A DNA stretch of 64,000 bases from Pithys albifrons albifrons (Eukaryota; Chordata; Aves; Passeriformes; Thamnophilidae), in contig NC_092463.1 in assembly GCF_047495875.1 (NCBI RefSeq), positions 21,379,224 through 21,443,223 of the forward strand, read 5' to 3'. Positions 1-12,810 of this stretch are shown here, in pieces; position 1 is the first letter of the stretch; each line of letters opens with the position of its first letter. Both the position numbers and the translations under genes were made by a program. The notes below the pieces were generated by a model. That model was given only the letters and a program-made list of their open reading frames with translations. It ran no database searches and was not told the origin of the DNA.

Positions 1-1747
1 TGTTTTTCAGACAGAGTGGCTAGACTTGTTTGCGTGATTTCTATCTGTGTAGACTAAATTGTTCAGGAGAAATTGATTATTACTAATACTAAAGAAGCTG
101 ATTGTAAGGTGTTCGTATTGACTTTATTAAATCAGTGTCAACTTCCAAATAATTTTAAAGTTAACTACAATACATTTTCTCAGTTAGCTTTTCGGGAAGC
201 TACAGAAATTCCTAGACTTTTATTTCACCCTGTTTCATTGTCCTTTCAGTTTAGTTTTCCCCCTATTTTCTTCCTCAAAGGTAGTGTGGAACATAGTCCT
301 TGGAAGGAAATAATGTTATATGGAAATCTTTCCTCCTAAGCTTCCAAAAAGCTTAGGTCTATTTTATGTTATTTTTATATATTCTATAAATAACTTAGAA
401 ATTTTATTTAAGGAAGTTCGTGTAATGCATGCAATATTCCTCATTTATATCAAGTAACTATGTAAGCAAATACCTTTTATTGCCATTTTGATGATAACTG
501 CTGGTTTATTTCTTATTCTTTTCAGTGAGACAGTATGGCTTTACCCCATCATTAACAATTTGTAGGAAGAGGATAGTGCTTTGAGGAATGATGAACTAGA
601 GGTAGTCATTCATCATGATCATAGGTACAAATTAGGGCAGAGATAAAGCAGTACTGCTTAACTAAAGTTGCGGCTTTTTCTTTTTTCTGTAACCATGGTC
701 CCTTTATTCCTGTTCTTATTCCTAGCTAAAGTAACTTTCCAGATGTATGGACTTTTAACACCTTAAAGTCCTTCTCCTTCTTAGGCACATATATTTTGAA
801 AATGTGTTATGTTTTTTCAAAGTCTCCTGGGTCAGGTTGGAATTTCTGGTTAATCCCATAGGGGAAGTGGTAGAGCCTGTGTCTGAATGTTGAGGGCAGT
901 CAGCTTTGTTGTGGAAGATCCAGGTTTAAATCTTGGGCATAGAACAAAGGGATATGATAAGTCAAGGCGTTTCATAACAGTGGTGCTGGCCATGGAACTG
1001 TTGACAGCAGTATGTTGGATTAGGATGGATTAACTGTCACTTTTTATGCCATGAGGAAAGGATGACCTATTACTTTTTTTATTTGCTGCCTGAAAACTGA
1101 CTATAAATTGAGAGCCTGCTGAATGAGGGAAATGGGAGGTTTTACAGAGGAAAATAGACGTGGTTTTGATTTTTTTGTTTTTTAAAATTTAGTTTTCTTT
1201 TTTTCAAGCTCTGAAAAAAAGAGTATGTAAAGTCTTGGGTAAGGTAAAACACCTATTCAGTGTTTTGGTAGTTCTGAATATATCATAGTGTTCAGCTTGT
1301 TCACTTTCAATTTCATATGTCATCTTTTTATAGTAACATATATAGCTGGGCAGAACTTTGTTTCACCTTTACAGCATTTATTAGCACGAAATGTGTGTCT
1401 CCTGACTTCACCTGTTCAGATCTTTCCAGTTGCTTTGTATTAGGTTAAAAAGATGGTAGAGCGTCCAAGGTCTGAAACACTGAAAAAACCTATAGGTGGA
1501 AAATTTGGTTTAGCAAATAAGGTATTGAAAATTAAACTTCAGTGAGCATGTATTGTGAAGGATTGAAGTAGAAGCGTGCAAGCCCCATCCAGGCTCAGCT
1601 ACAATTCATGGTATTTCATTATTTTGTAACTTATTTTTATCTGCTTTGTTTTAAAAAGTTTATGTATATGTAGATATGCATTTTTGGAATATCACAGGAA
1701 TAAAGGGTTCCTAAGCTTTGCATTAATTTTTGTATTTTAATTTACAG
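1..1747 (+). other. CEP128: CEP128 intron, 3' part
   Basis: AT-rich intron sequence upstream of the first visible exon, ending in the acceptor tttacag. Short open frames here lack splice context or resemblance to any protein I know. A stretch near 865-945 has a loose resemblance to a tRNA-derived SINE head (a degenerate B-box-like aggtttaaatc), but too weak to call. Nothing else recognised. Confidence 0.75.
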
Positions 1748-1839
1748 CTGCATTCTTTCCACCAGTCTCTTCGAGATCTCAGTAGTGAACAAGTTCGCCT
1801 AGGAGAGGACATCAGTCGGGAGCTTTCAAGAAGAAATCG
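1748..1839 (+). CDS. CEP128: CEP128 exon (window exon 1)
   Basis: This 92-base exon starts in phase 0 after tttacag and ends with two bases of a split arginine codon before the donor gtataa. The translation begins LHSFHQSLRDLSSEQ and ends SRELSRRN, closely matching the vertebrate motif LHGFHQSLRDLSSEQ. This is the best preserved signature for naming the gene. It lies at the start of the long coiled-coil region, after the N-terminal part of the protein, which is encoded upstream of this window. The donor is weak (gtataaac), so occasional skipping is possible, but skipping would shift the frame (92 bases). The junction is supported by the next exon supplying the missing G of the CGG codon. Confidence 0.93.
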
Positions 1840-2515
1840 GTATAAACAGAATATAACTCCATGTGAAGAATAGCGTGGAAAATAAATCTTAATTTTTTTT
1901 AATTAAAAAAAAAATTTTGGGGAGAGTGAGGGGATTATAGGTGAAAACAATGTTAACAACTGCTTGTTTTATGTCATTTTCTGCAGTATTTATAAATGTA
2001 AATTCACCCATCAGTTTCAATTTGTATAGTGTATGTAGCTTTCCTCACCTTTTTTAATATATGGACAAAACAACTAGGATTTAGGAATTTCTTTTATTAC
2101 AACTTTGCTCCTTATTTGTTCTTGATACTGAAGTCCCTTGAGGGCAAGCTCTCATGCAGGCCATAATGTAGATACTTTCTCAACATGGTGCTTTGTTGAA
2201 TAGGAATAACAGGAATGAGACTGTTGATTCCTAGTAGGAAACCACTCTTCAAAAGGACTGTGTAGATGTGTCCATAATCTTGTACTTGACCCGGTACATA
2301 GCTGATACCTAGGTGCTCTGTTTATTCAATTGAGGAATTGCTTTTTATCATGAATTTTCCACTTGAGGCTTGTCTCTAATTATGCTAGGAATTTAGGGGC
2401 TGTAGAACAAACTGAAGTAGCATAAAATTCCAGGAGGTTGTTGCTGCTTAAAATTATCATGGTTATTTAGTTTTTGCACTGTAGAACATTGTTTTACTTA
2501 TATTTTTCTATGAAG
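1840..2515 (+). other. CEP128: CEP128 intron
   Basis: Intron of 676 bases, phase 2, gtataa to tgaag. It contains a T- and A-rich run near 1890-1915 and otherwise nothing recognised. Confidence 0.85.
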
Positions 2516-2588
2516 GACTGATGCTGAATTAAGAAAGACACTAGAAGAATTGTCTGAAAAGCTCACTGAGTCCCAAAGACAAGAAACG
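2516..2588 (+). CDS. CEP128: CEP128 exon (window exon 2)
   Basis: A 73-base exon. Its first G completes the arginine codon split by the preceding phase-2 intron; the remaining 24 codons read TDAELRKTLEELSEKLTESQ and on to RQET, matching the human DAETKRALEELTEKLNEAQKQE region. The exon ends in phase 0 at a strong donor (gtgagt). Glutamate, lysine and leucine spacing is typical of a heptad coiled coil. The acceptor is tgaag with a modest pyrimidine tract (tatttttcta) just upstream. A minus-strand open frame over this interval is a shadow of the exon. Confidence 0.93.
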
Positions 2589-4966
2589 GTGAGTGTGACT
2601 AGCATGAAAAGATTATTTATATTTAGTATTCTAAGCAGGATGTGGGTTTCTAGTTCAATATTTTGTGTATTGGCAATCGGTATCACAAATTGGTACATAT
2701 ATCTGAACATGATCTTATTCAGGCTACTATAGGTTGTTGCAATGTTACCCTTCCCTAATGAAATCAGCAAGACAAGTTTTATATTTCAGGCACTTCTTTA
2801 AAGTAAAAGTGGGTGTTTTACAAGTGTGTATGTTGTGGATTTTTCTGTTTCAAAATTCACAGCCTTGGAGAAATCTGCTTTTTAACTTTGAACATTGGTT
2901 TGAATGCTATTATACTTGTTGAAGCTATCTTTTGAAAGATGCAGGCTTTCCCATGGTATGATGATAAATAGTATTGCTTCTTCTCCCTCCCTTCCTGTTC
3001 TTTTCAATCCTTGCCATATGTATAACCAAATGGAAGGAGTCTCTTTGGCCTGCACTCTTCTCTGAAGGCCTTGTAACAAAATGTAACAGTGGAGGCAGGA
3101 CAGCCATGACAGTCTTTTCTTTTTTGTCTCCTGTATCTGCTGGAAGCAGACTAACTGCAGCCTGTATTACTTAAATCTGAAGGAGATTTGCTATTGAGAT
3201 GGAAGTCAAACAGTGTATTGGTGTAGGAGCAAGAGAAGTTGAGAATCTCCCCAGTGACTAGTAGGTGAGAATCATGTAGGTAATTCTTGACACAGAAGAC
3301 TTGGGTGTATGCTTTATGTATTTATTGTGGTATCAGTAGCAATGCAGACTTTTCAGAGCAGATGTTGCGTGTCCTTATTTTCCCATAGGTGATTCATTTT
3401 GCCCTAAAATAGCATAAATTGGTACTTAATGTTCAGTCAAGGGCTTTAGTGATGTGTTTGTCACTGATAACAATATTGTTGCCACAGACCACTTGTTGGT
3501 ACCAGCAGACTTCATAAATGTGCTTGTATAAATTCCTAACTCTAGATTTAAGTTGGACATTGATTCAAAAGTCTCTATCTGTAGCAGTTATATTCTTGGT
3601 ATGATAGAGTCTATCAGGGAAAGAAGACTTGCCTTGTCAGCCTTTGTAGAAAAATGATGGGCTGTCTTTGTTAAAATGTTAATTTTCCTTTCTAAATAGC
3701 CTACTAGGATAAAGTAAGTTTATCTGATAAAGAATTCTTGATGCACACAAAATGCTGGGTTTTTCTTGTTGTAGCCTGCTTCTCAGTATACTTTTTTTTT
3801 TCTCTTTTATATACCAGGAAATTAGCAAACTCAGTAAGTTTCAGCCAAGATGGTTCTCAATAAAATAGCTGCTACAACTGGCCACACTACTACTGTTCAG
3901 TGCTTTTGCATGAGCAAAAGAAACCTTCCTCAGTCCTGTGGAATGCAGGCATCCAGTCTTTTCACTGATGAGAGAAATAACTAGCTCTTTAACCTCCGAT
4001 AATAGCATTTCAAGAAGTAAAATGGAATGTTGCAACTTTTGACCTAAGAAAAGCAAAAAACGAGAGATGTGAAATAAAACAAGGAAGTGTTCTGTACTTT
4101 GTTAATGGTAGGGGGAATACCAGAAGTGTAAGTCTCTTAGCGGGGAGGGAACATTATCATCCAATAAAACCGTGAAATTTGAAATGTTTGCTGACAGTCT
4201 TTTAGTGAAGACAAATGCTGCACTAAACTGCAGTGATATTATTTACATGTACAGGACTAGTAAGAATTCAACTGGAATATTCTGCCCATTACTGCTTATT
4301 AACTATATGAAGAATGTTGACCAAATGGAAAGAAGACTGGAAAGAGGAGAAGGAAAAAAAGAAAAATAAAAAGAGGGCAACTCATTCAAAAACTTTCTTG
4401 AAAGAATAAAACAGTTTCTGGGGTTCAATTTCCAGAAGAAACATGTAGTTAGGAAAGACCTAACCATGTTTGATGATTAGTCAAAAAGTGGAAGTTTAGT
4501 GAACAAATTAGAATAGAAAGGTGTCTAATGACAATTCTGCACAATACTGCTCTAATCTTCTGTGAAGTAGGACCTTCTTGGTCTGGAATTGATCTGTGTG
4601 CTTTCTGGACTGAGTAATCCCTTGGTGAATTTCTTTTTTGGAACTTGTTCTGTCTTTGTCATAACTTGCATATCTTTATCAATTTGTCCTAGAGCAAGGG
4701 GTTCTCCAAACAGATTGCATCTTGTGAGATGAACTGCCACTTCTGTGGTGGTTTGGTTTTCCAGGTTGTTAGGGGGTGTTTTGGTTTGCTTTTTGTTGTT
4801 GTAGTTTGTTGTGCTTTTTTTAAATCTAGCTGCAATTTCATCCCTGATTTTCATTGGAGGAGGTTGCTCAGTTTCTTCAGAGGCTTTTCAGAATATTGCT
4901 TTTCTTTTTGGGCTGAAGTATTCTGACATGCTTAATCACAGGTAGTATCCATCCAATTTCACACCT

Positions 4967-5097
4967 GAGACCAGTTCAGTTGGTGCTAATGCCACCAAGG
5001 CCATGGGTTTGATGCCCGTTTGTGCCATTCACTTAAGAGTTGGACTTGATGATCCTTGTGGGTCCCTTCCAACTCAGAATGTTCTGTGATTATGTGA
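4967..5097 (+). mobile_element. TguSINE1-like SINE (tRNA-Ile head, CR1 tail)
   Basis: The 5' part (about 4967-5027) resembles a tRNA-Ile gene with losses: cagttggt, then tgctaat, then a degraded B box (gggtttgatgccc) and an acceptor-stem-like tgtgcca. It runs directly into a CR1-type 3' tail beginning attcacttaagagttgga and ending ttctgtgattatgtga. A tRNA-Ile head with a CR1 tail is the structure known for TguSINE1 of songbirds, which is mobilised by CR1 reverse transcriptase. The tRNA part lacks most of the D-arm/anticodon region, so it is not a functional tRNA gene. No clear target-site duplication was seen. Confidence 0.8.
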
Positions 5098-7239
5098 CTG
5101 AAAAACCCAGTGGTAGCAACATTCTGTCCTGCTGCTTTACCAGTGCTGTCTGATACGAGGTGTGGATCCTTTGCCCTTATTTAAAGCGTAATGATCTCCT
5201 GTTACTGGATGAGGCTGGCAGAATGAGCGAGATGAGGTAAATGCCAAAGAAGGGAATGCAGTATGGATATTCAGAATAAAAATAACTCTAATCATGAGTA
5301 TAGCTAACATGAGATTAGAATGCATGTAGAAATTATGGAGTGTTAATTGTAGATGTTTGAGATCCTTTAGTATGTGTTTGTGTTTATGAATTCTTCTAAT
5401 GGGATTGCTTAATTCAGAATTGATATATCATTGGTGAAAATGACTTGGATAAGAGTAAATACTTTTTTCCTGAAAACTTACGCAAAGTTTTGCAGGAGCT
5501 TTTATCCTTACTGCATTTATGACTTTGCTTTGGAGTGTTTATCACCTCCAGCTTTGGCATCCTTGTATTTATATTCTGTTGTATGATTCTTGGCAATAAA
5601 TTGTCAACTTGAAATCCTGATAATTTCACAGGATGAGCTTGTGGTAGAAATGCTCTTTTGAGTTCGATGTTCTTAAGTCTTTATTTTTGTATTGGCATAA
5701 ATCTAAATTCTTACAGCTGTACTGTTTGGCATATTCAGTGCTGTTTGAAAGTGGCCTGTGTGTAGATGTGTGATGATAAAAGTCTAGTTACTACAGTTCT
5801 TCTGAGTCACTAGTTCAGAATTTATTACAGTTTATGGTTTTTAGAGCCTTTTTGATGCTGAATTTGAATACTTTAGGACCCACACGGTACAATCAATGCA
5901 CATTAGTTTTACCTTTAAAGGAGCGTTTGCACCCAGTATAAAAACCAGAGGACACCTCAGGTGGTGTCATAGTCAGAGTTGAATGCCTGTTTCAAGTTAA
6001 GCACTCTCCATGTCCTGGTACTTGAGAATCTACGTTGCAGTTTTGCTATAAAGACTTGCAGGTTCTACAACTCTATATCAAAATCTTTCTTAACCAGATA
6101 TTTTTATGAGATTTCTTGAAAAGGGTTTGGATGTTTGCTAGAGGAATGTCCATAAGCAATTAAAAGAATATTTACTTACTTTAAGGTTATATATGATAAA
6201 CCCTCTTGGATATTTTGTTGCATTCTCTTGGATAGAAGCACATCCCAAACAATGCAAGATGCTAATCTTTATACATAAATGTTTGAATGAAGCAGATGCT
6301 TACTTGAGATGGTGCCATTAGAAAATGGCTGTAGGCTGTGTCTCTGGAAAAAGACAGCAATGTTAAGTGAAAGGAGTCTTACATGGAGTTACTGTGGTTA
6401 TGATATTTCAGAGAGCCAGGATTATTGTCAGATAAGGAACTGTCCTTCAGAAGATCTGATATAAGGATTTTTGGTTCTTCACAGGTAACTTGTAAAAATA
6501 ATAACACACATTAGCATTTACCACAGGGGAAAAGTTTAACTATTTAAAATGACATCTATGAAACAAGTTTGCTATTTTTGTGATTTTAATATTGCTGTTT
6601 TAAGTATGCTTTGATGGTAAAATGGGTCATAAGAAGAAAGGCAGCAAAAATCTGTCCAAATAGATTTCAATTAGCAGGATTTATGCACTAGAAGTAACAG
6701 TGGAAAGCTGAAAAGCAGGAGTGAAATTCAAGTAGGATGCTGCTTTTTGAACAGTAAACCTCCAGCATCTTCTGTAAGATTATATTTAGGTGCATAACTT
6801 AAACGTCACCCTGGTTTTAAAAAGGACACTCTATTCTTTGTGTTTAATTGCAGAGGAGAAGGAGAGCTTTTTGATAGCCTAATCCATTTTCATAGATTTT
6901 CCTGCTGCCTGAAAGCTTTATGTGGAGACACAGCTCTAGTCTCATCATTATCATTCAGATAGTCTGTGTTGCTAAAAATGCATGCTTGAAATCACATTCT
7001 AATATGTTCTGAATGCAGTAATTTTGTGCTGGTATTTAATGTAATTGTGTAGAACCTACATATTCTTTGTACTGTTCTTCAGTGAATCAGATTCAGAGGT
7101 CAAGTTACATACTTTTATGGTAGAAATGTTGTCCTGAGTCAGGGTCATTTGGGACAAATGAAGACAAGTGAGTTTGCTTTGTATGTACGAATTAATGAGT
7201 TAAGACTTAACTGTTTCTCATTTTTCTTTTTTTTTTTAA

Positions 7240-8520
7240 TCCCTATTGTAAGTTACAGGCTCTGTGACAGACTGAGGAAGGTCAGAGAGGCTACAAAAAC
7301 AGGGGACATAATTCTTGTGGGAGATAACACCTTCTGAAGTGCCTATATACCAATGCATGAAGTGTGGGAAACAAATAGGAAGATTTAGAGATCTGTGTGC
7401 AGTTGCAAATCTTGAACCTCATCACAGTTACAGAGACATACTGGGATAGCTTGCATGATTGGAATGTTGTCAAGAATGGCTAAGTGCTTCTTAGAAAGAC
7501 AGAGCAGAAAGGCAAAGTAGTGGAGTTGCCCATTATGTGAAAGAACAGTTGGAATTTCTGGAGCTCTGCCTGATCAGGAGGAGATAGTAGATTGGGCCTT
7601 TTTCAAGAGAGCTGGAAGTAGCTTCAGAATCACAAGCCCTGGTTCTCATAGAGGACTTCAACCACATTGCCATATGCTGGAGGAACAGTACAGCAAGGCA
7701 CAAACAATCCAGGAGGTTCTTGGAAAACACTGATGATATCTTCCTGGTGCAGGTGATAGATAAACCAACAAGGAAAGGTGTGCTGCTGGATATTATACCA
7801 ACTAACAAGGAAGGTCTGGCTGGAGGTGTGAAGGTTGGGGTCAGCCTTGGCTTCCATGAGATTGTGGAGCTCAGTCCTCACTGCCAAGGCCATCCCTCAA
7901 GAATCCTTGATCCAGGAGATGAGTGAGAATGTCCATAGAAAGGAAGTCTTTCCCTTGGTCAAGGAGGATTAGGTTATTTAGTCAATCTTGACATCTGCAA
8001 TTCTGTGGGCCCTGATAGGATGCACACCCACGCACTCCCACATGCTCCCTGCACTCTCATGAGTGCAGAGGGAACTGGCAGACAACATTGCCAGGCCACT
8101 CTCAATCGTCTTTGGAAGGTCATGGCAATCAGGAAGGAATGCCTCAGGACTGGAAGAAAGTCACTGACACTCCAGTCTTCAAAAAGCAAAAAAGAAGATT
8201 CAGGGAACTACACACTAGTCAGCTTCACCACAATCTTGGAAAGGTGAACAGCTCATCTGACTCTAAGCATGTGGAACACGAAGGGGTTCAGTGTAGTCAA
8301 CATGGATTCACCAAAAGGAAATCACGCTTAACAAACCTGACTGCCTTTTACCATGAGAAAACCCAGTGGGACAATCCCCAGTGGATGAGGGCAGAGCAGT
8401 GGATGTTGTCTAGTCTGGACTTGGCAAGGCTTTTGTCACTGGCTCCCATGATACTTCTCAGGGAGACCAAAGCAATTGGCCTGATTTATGCAGAAGAGGG
8501 GAAAATAGCGACAGAGCATG
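7240..8520 (+). mobile_element. CR1 LINE fragment, degenerate ORF2 (endonuclease to early reverse transcriptase)
   Basis: Translated piecewise, this stretch follows CR1 ORF2 in order. Near 7338 the frame gives LYTNA-x-SVGNK and then a WD-x2-HDWNV motif (endonuclease region). At 7720-7926 one frame reads DIFLVQVIDKPTRKGVLLD and NKEGLAGGVKV, matching the CR1 block before the SDHE motif. At 8088-8555 another frame gives QDWKKVTDTPVFKK and QHGFTKRKSRLTNLTAFY (reverse-transcriptase entry). Many stops and frame changes separate the blocks, so it is long dead. It lacks a 3' end; what lies between about 8520 and 8700 is uncertain. It sits in sense orientation in a CEP128 intron. Confidence 0.85.
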
Positions 8521-10922
8521 CCAAGAAAGTAGGTCCTTGTTTAATACCTTTTTAACAGTGATATTTTCCAGCAAGTTAAACTGCAAGTTAATGACCAGCA
8601 ATGGGGGTGTAAGGTGTTTGTTATATTTGCAGATGAACTTCATGTATATGGGAAACAACTGAAATCCAGAATCCAGTCTTGGATGTGGTTTAGATGATAA
8701 AGCTTAATAGTTGTAAAATTCAACAAGGAAGATTAAAATCATAATTTAAGAAAAACAGGTAGTTTTAGAGGCAGTGGAATCAAGGTTGTACAGTTCTCTG
8801 TGAATGATTTTAAGCAGGTTATATAGACTTGTAGAAAAATTATATAGATATAGAAGTCATGTGTTTAACCAGGCAGAAAGTTTGCTAGTCTTTGAAGTCC
8901 TTCCAGCCTCTTCTTTCTGTGCTCTGTGCACAGAGAATATGAGCTAACAATATACTAGGTATTCTAGCTATAATTTCATGATAGATGGTGTTTTTTTCGA
9001 GTGAGTTATGAGTTTGAGGGTTTGTTTTTGTTGTGGAGTTTGTTTTTTTTTTTTGTTAAAAGAGGGTTATGTCTAACTGAAATTTCCATGCACCTGACAA
9101 ATATAATGATACTCAATGCATCTCTTTCAATGTCTTGTTAGAAATAATACAACTGCATTCTGAAGTGAGTTGAATAAAGTCAGAAGCCAGACAAACCACT
9201 TGATAAAGTTGTTTTCTTGTTCTGTTAGTGCTAATTTACAACGAAATCTGAAGTTTGCAGGAATCTAAAGCCTGTGTAGTGCTGCCTCATCTCATGTCAC
9301 CCACTATGCATGATGTGAATTAGACCCATGACAGTGAGGAAGGTACTGAACTCCTTTTAATGTCATCTTTGGAGGTGATGTTACTTTTGAATCTTTTGTC
9401 AAGTCACAATTATACATTTTCTTTCTTAATATCTTTAGCACTCACTTTCTTAACTTCACTTGAAAAAGATGTGTGAGAGAGCTGAGAAAGAGTCTGTCTT
9501 CAGAAACATGTAGTCAATTTAAAAAAAGTAAAAGGAGTACGGATAATTTCTTTATTTTAGGTGTATATGGGGAAAAGAATGACATCTTATTTCCTGTCTT
9601 TCAGTAAAGATATAACAAGTTTTATGAGAGACTGTTATTTTCTGTTTCTGCTACATAGTATCATTGTGGTTTTAGCTGAGTATTTGTGAACTAATAACAG
9701 TAACCCTCAGCAGTCCTGGTTAAAACGAACATCTTGATGTGATCTTCATTTTTTTATACATTACTGAGTAATTTTTCTGGATTATAACTGCATAGTTTTC
9801 ATAATGTTACATAAAAGAGCGTGGTTTGATGCAGTACTTTTCTTGTGCATCTCCTGATGGTTTTAAGAAAAATAAAATATTCCAAACTGTGAGCTGACTA
9901 TATATCTGGCTGTGCAAACAAGAAATGTTTTCCTATTCTGTTGTAAAGAAATATTCTTTAAACCTTGTGAAGTCCAGAATATAAGTGTAACCTTAACTGT
10001 GTTTCTGTTACTATGCATGTATGTTGCTCATCTTTTTTCTGACTGTGGAAATGCCTAGAGCTAATACAACTGTGCTTAACAGAGCAAGGTGAGAACTTGT
10101 TCCCCTCCATGTACATCAGAAACTAGTAGTTGAATGGTGTTGTATGTCTTTTTCTTTTTATCTAAATACTGTTTGACAGTATGTATATTGCTTTCTAGTG
10201 GTTGTTTAAAATAATTAGTTTTAGGTAGGGAGGAAATGATACATAAATATTTTTCTTGCTAATCTTTAACAAAATAAATTTAATTTGCTGCCTCAAGAGG
10301 GTGCTGTCTGCTAGCAGCTTGAATTGCAAAAATGAAGTAATTCTGGTATTGTAGTATAAGATTGAGCTGTTGTGTTCATAATCCAAATTGCTTTAATAAA
10401 TAACTACCATTATTTCTTTAGTTTGTACAAGGATTCACAAAATATTGGGAAAAAGGCTTAAAATGATGTAATTATTTTGTGTTGTTACAGTCATTCTCAT
10501 GTACTTAGCTCTTACTTGCTACTTTTTGCTCACAGATTTCAGAGCATGAAAGAGGCAAACTTTGGTCTGTTTTGCAGACTGGAGATATGAAAGAAATATC
10601 TCTTCAGGGGTTAATCAGGCTTGTGACAGAGAAGATAAGATTTTTGTGTTGCAGTTTCATCTTAGGCTGCTCTAGATTTCAAATTGAGATATTTAACACT
10701 TGAATAGAACCACTGCTGTAGAGAAAAATATCTTGTTTGGGTACTTCTGGAGTACTCAGTGCTATAACTAGTTATTTTCTCTACCTTTCGAAATATTTTT
10801 AATAAAATGCAAATTGTGTTCTCTTTTGCCCCATACTCTATTTACCTTTTTGCCATTGTTACTTTCACATGTAGTAAAAGGCACGCTAATTTCCTACAAT
10901 GTGGTTTTTTTTCCTTTTGAAG

Positions 10923-11039
10923 GTATCAGAACGGGTAGAGAGAAGACTTCAGGAAATAGAACAAGAAATGCGTGCTGAAAGGCAGCTTGTAGAGAGGCGC
11001 CAGGACCAACTGGGACATATGTCTCTTCAATTGCAAGAG
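10923..11039 (+). CDS. CEP128: CEP128 exon (window exon 3)
   Basis: 117 bases, 39 codons, phase 0 at both ends, between ttttgaag and gtatgc. The translation VSERVERRLQEIEQEMRAER and then QLVERRQDQLGHMSLQLQE matches human VSDRVERRLQELEREMRTERELVERRQDQLGLMSLQLQE nearly residue for residue, making this one of the most conserved blocks of the gene. The charge pattern (alternating acidic and basic clusters with leucine every third or fourth position) indicates a continuous coiled coil. Skipping this exon would keep the frame. Confidence 0.97.
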
Positions 11040-12695
11040 GTATGCAAATGAAAACTTCCCGTGTATTTAGGATTTAATTAGGAATGTGTTGCATTTGTGA
11101 GGCTGTACCTGTCAAACTGGCAGGAGTGCTAATATATTTGGCACATTTTTTAGCTCTATCTGTTCAGCTCAGTTTGTTTTTATGACTGGATGATACAAAG
11201 TATGCTCTCAGTTCTTCATTATACTGTCTTGACTATGTTTAGACCTTTTTGGTAACTGCCACAAAGGTTATATGAACCTATGCCCTTCCTGAAACCCCAA
11301 GCAAACAAAACCAAGTCATTAGCTGGGTTTTCTCAACTAAAACATTTTGATTTCTAAAATGTAAACTTTGCTAACAGTGAACAGGTTTTTTTAATTGGCC
11401 AGGCAGCTTTTCATTGCTTTTCAGTTTCATTCAACAGTATCTGACAAAATATATTGTTTAGGAGACAAATACAAATGTTTATGATATAAATTTAAATTTG
11501 AGACAGCTACTAGATTTTTTTTGCTTGTTTTAGGAACTATATGAAAAATGCTTCTCTTTCTGATTTTACTCCTATTTTGAAAATCTATGTTTTAACATCC
11601 TGTGACTTTTTATTTCACTCTCCTTAAGGTATGATATCCAATATTATCTCTAAGGATGCAGTAGAATGTTATCATTGAGAAGAAATGTGCGATTCCTTAT
11701 TTTTCACTTTTAATTTTAGCAAAAGTATTCATGCTTTTTGGGAGGTGTTACTGTGCAGCGATACTGAGGAACCTTAATTTAGAATGATGTTACGTATTTC
11801 TTGTAAAGCTGGAGACTGTACAAAGAGGTCATAATTTGGAAGATAAGATGCTTTTTTGATACAGATAAAAGGTAATGTTTAACAAAAGGCTTGTAGTATT
11901 TCAAAAAAACTTTCATTTTTCCTCCAGTTGATGTCCTATGGGGTGAAAAGAACTAGTGTGCTTAATTTCAGTTTTCATTGCTCCACACCCATTTCTCGGT
12001 TCTTCAGTGGTGCCTTCATTCTGGTAAAGGGACGCTTAATGAAATGAATTGGTGTGATTTGATAGTTTTATCTGCAGATTGGAACAAGCCTTTTTTATCC
12101 TTTTAAAGGGATGATGATTTTAATCTCTAAAGATACAGTAACACTGCCATGGTTTCCATAGAAGGAAAATTTGACTTCAAATGAATGAGTTAAAATGTAG
12201 TTGAAAGAATTTTCATATGATCTTTCATAGATTATGTGATTGCTCATAGTCTATGTGACCATGAGCCTTCAGGCTGGGTACCTTTTTCTTAGTTGCTCAT
12301 CTTTTGAATTTCATGCAAAATGAATATGAAACATTAAGTGCATCCCACACCTTACATTCCCCTAATGTCCAGCTGTGAATTAAGATGGTTTAATCCTTTC
12401 TCCTGCAAATTCTATTTTATTCTGTACATACTTTTGTAAGTTATTTTTCTTGAGGAACCCAGTTCTAAAATACAGCTTAAGGTACTCTATTTTAGAAAGA
12501 ATGTACTTGAATTGTTCTGTGTGCTTTTGCATAGCCTAGTTACAATAAAGTAAATAAGTATTTCGCTACAGTTTTTATTTGGATGAAATGTGTTTCTGCA
12601 TAATTTTGAAAGCTGGTTACTTTATTTAAGTCCTGAGGTTCATCTGCTACGGTCGAGCAAGCTTGGGCAGTGCCAGTGAAGTCCTCAGGACTAGA

Positions 12696-12810
12696 ACCTA
12701 CAGCACCCGGCATTTCCCAGGAGGTCTCCCATCCAAGTACTAATCCGGGGCTGACCCTGCTTAGCTTCTGAGATTTGATGGGATTGGATGTCAGGGAGGC
12801 ATTTAACGGT
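12696..12810 (-). pseudogene. 5S rRNA-derived pseudogene or 5S-derived element
   Basis: Read on the minus strand this stretch aligns with vertebrate 5S rRNA over most of its length. The 3' half is well kept: agaagctaagcagggtc (A-box part of the internal control region), then agtacttggatgggagacc and tgggaaatgccgggtgctg (C box and 3' stem). The 5' third (near 12780-12810) is diverged and the intermediate element is altered. A functional 5S gene is unlikely because of these changes and the lack of a clean 5' start or T-run terminator. It lies inside a wider GC-richer block that continues on both sides, so it may be part of a composite retrocopy or SINE-like element instead of a simple 5S pseudogene. 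Confidence 0.85.

Larger units (their letters stand above)
2589..10922 (+). other. CEP128: CEP128 intron with SINE and CR1 insertions
   Basis: The second largest complete intron of the window (8.3 kb). It holds a TguSINE1-like SINE (about 4967-5097) and a degenerate CR1 ORF2 fragment (about 7240-8520), listed separately. On the minus strand 4552-4924 there is an open, protein-like stretch interrupted by one TGA that I could not identify (see findings). The rest, including 2.6-4.5, 5.1-7.2 and 8.5-10.9 kb, shows nothing I recognise. Confidence 0.85.

Noticed and set aside
73..339. 88-codon open frame on the plus strand near the window start
   Set aside because: Hydrophobic, T-rich composition, no similarity to CEP128 or other proteins, and no splice context; consistent with chance.
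4967..5030. Functional tRNA-Ile gene
   Set aside because: D-arm and anticodon regions are incomplete and the sequence continues directly into a CR1 tail; it is a SINE head.
8088..8555. 155-codon open frame as an independent gene
   Set aside because: It is part of the degenerate CR1 reverse-transcriptase region; neighbouring CR1 blocks lie in other frames.
12696..12810. Functional 5S rRNA gene
   Set aside because: The 5' third and the intermediate promoter element are diverged, and there is no T-run terminator at the 3' end on the minus strand.
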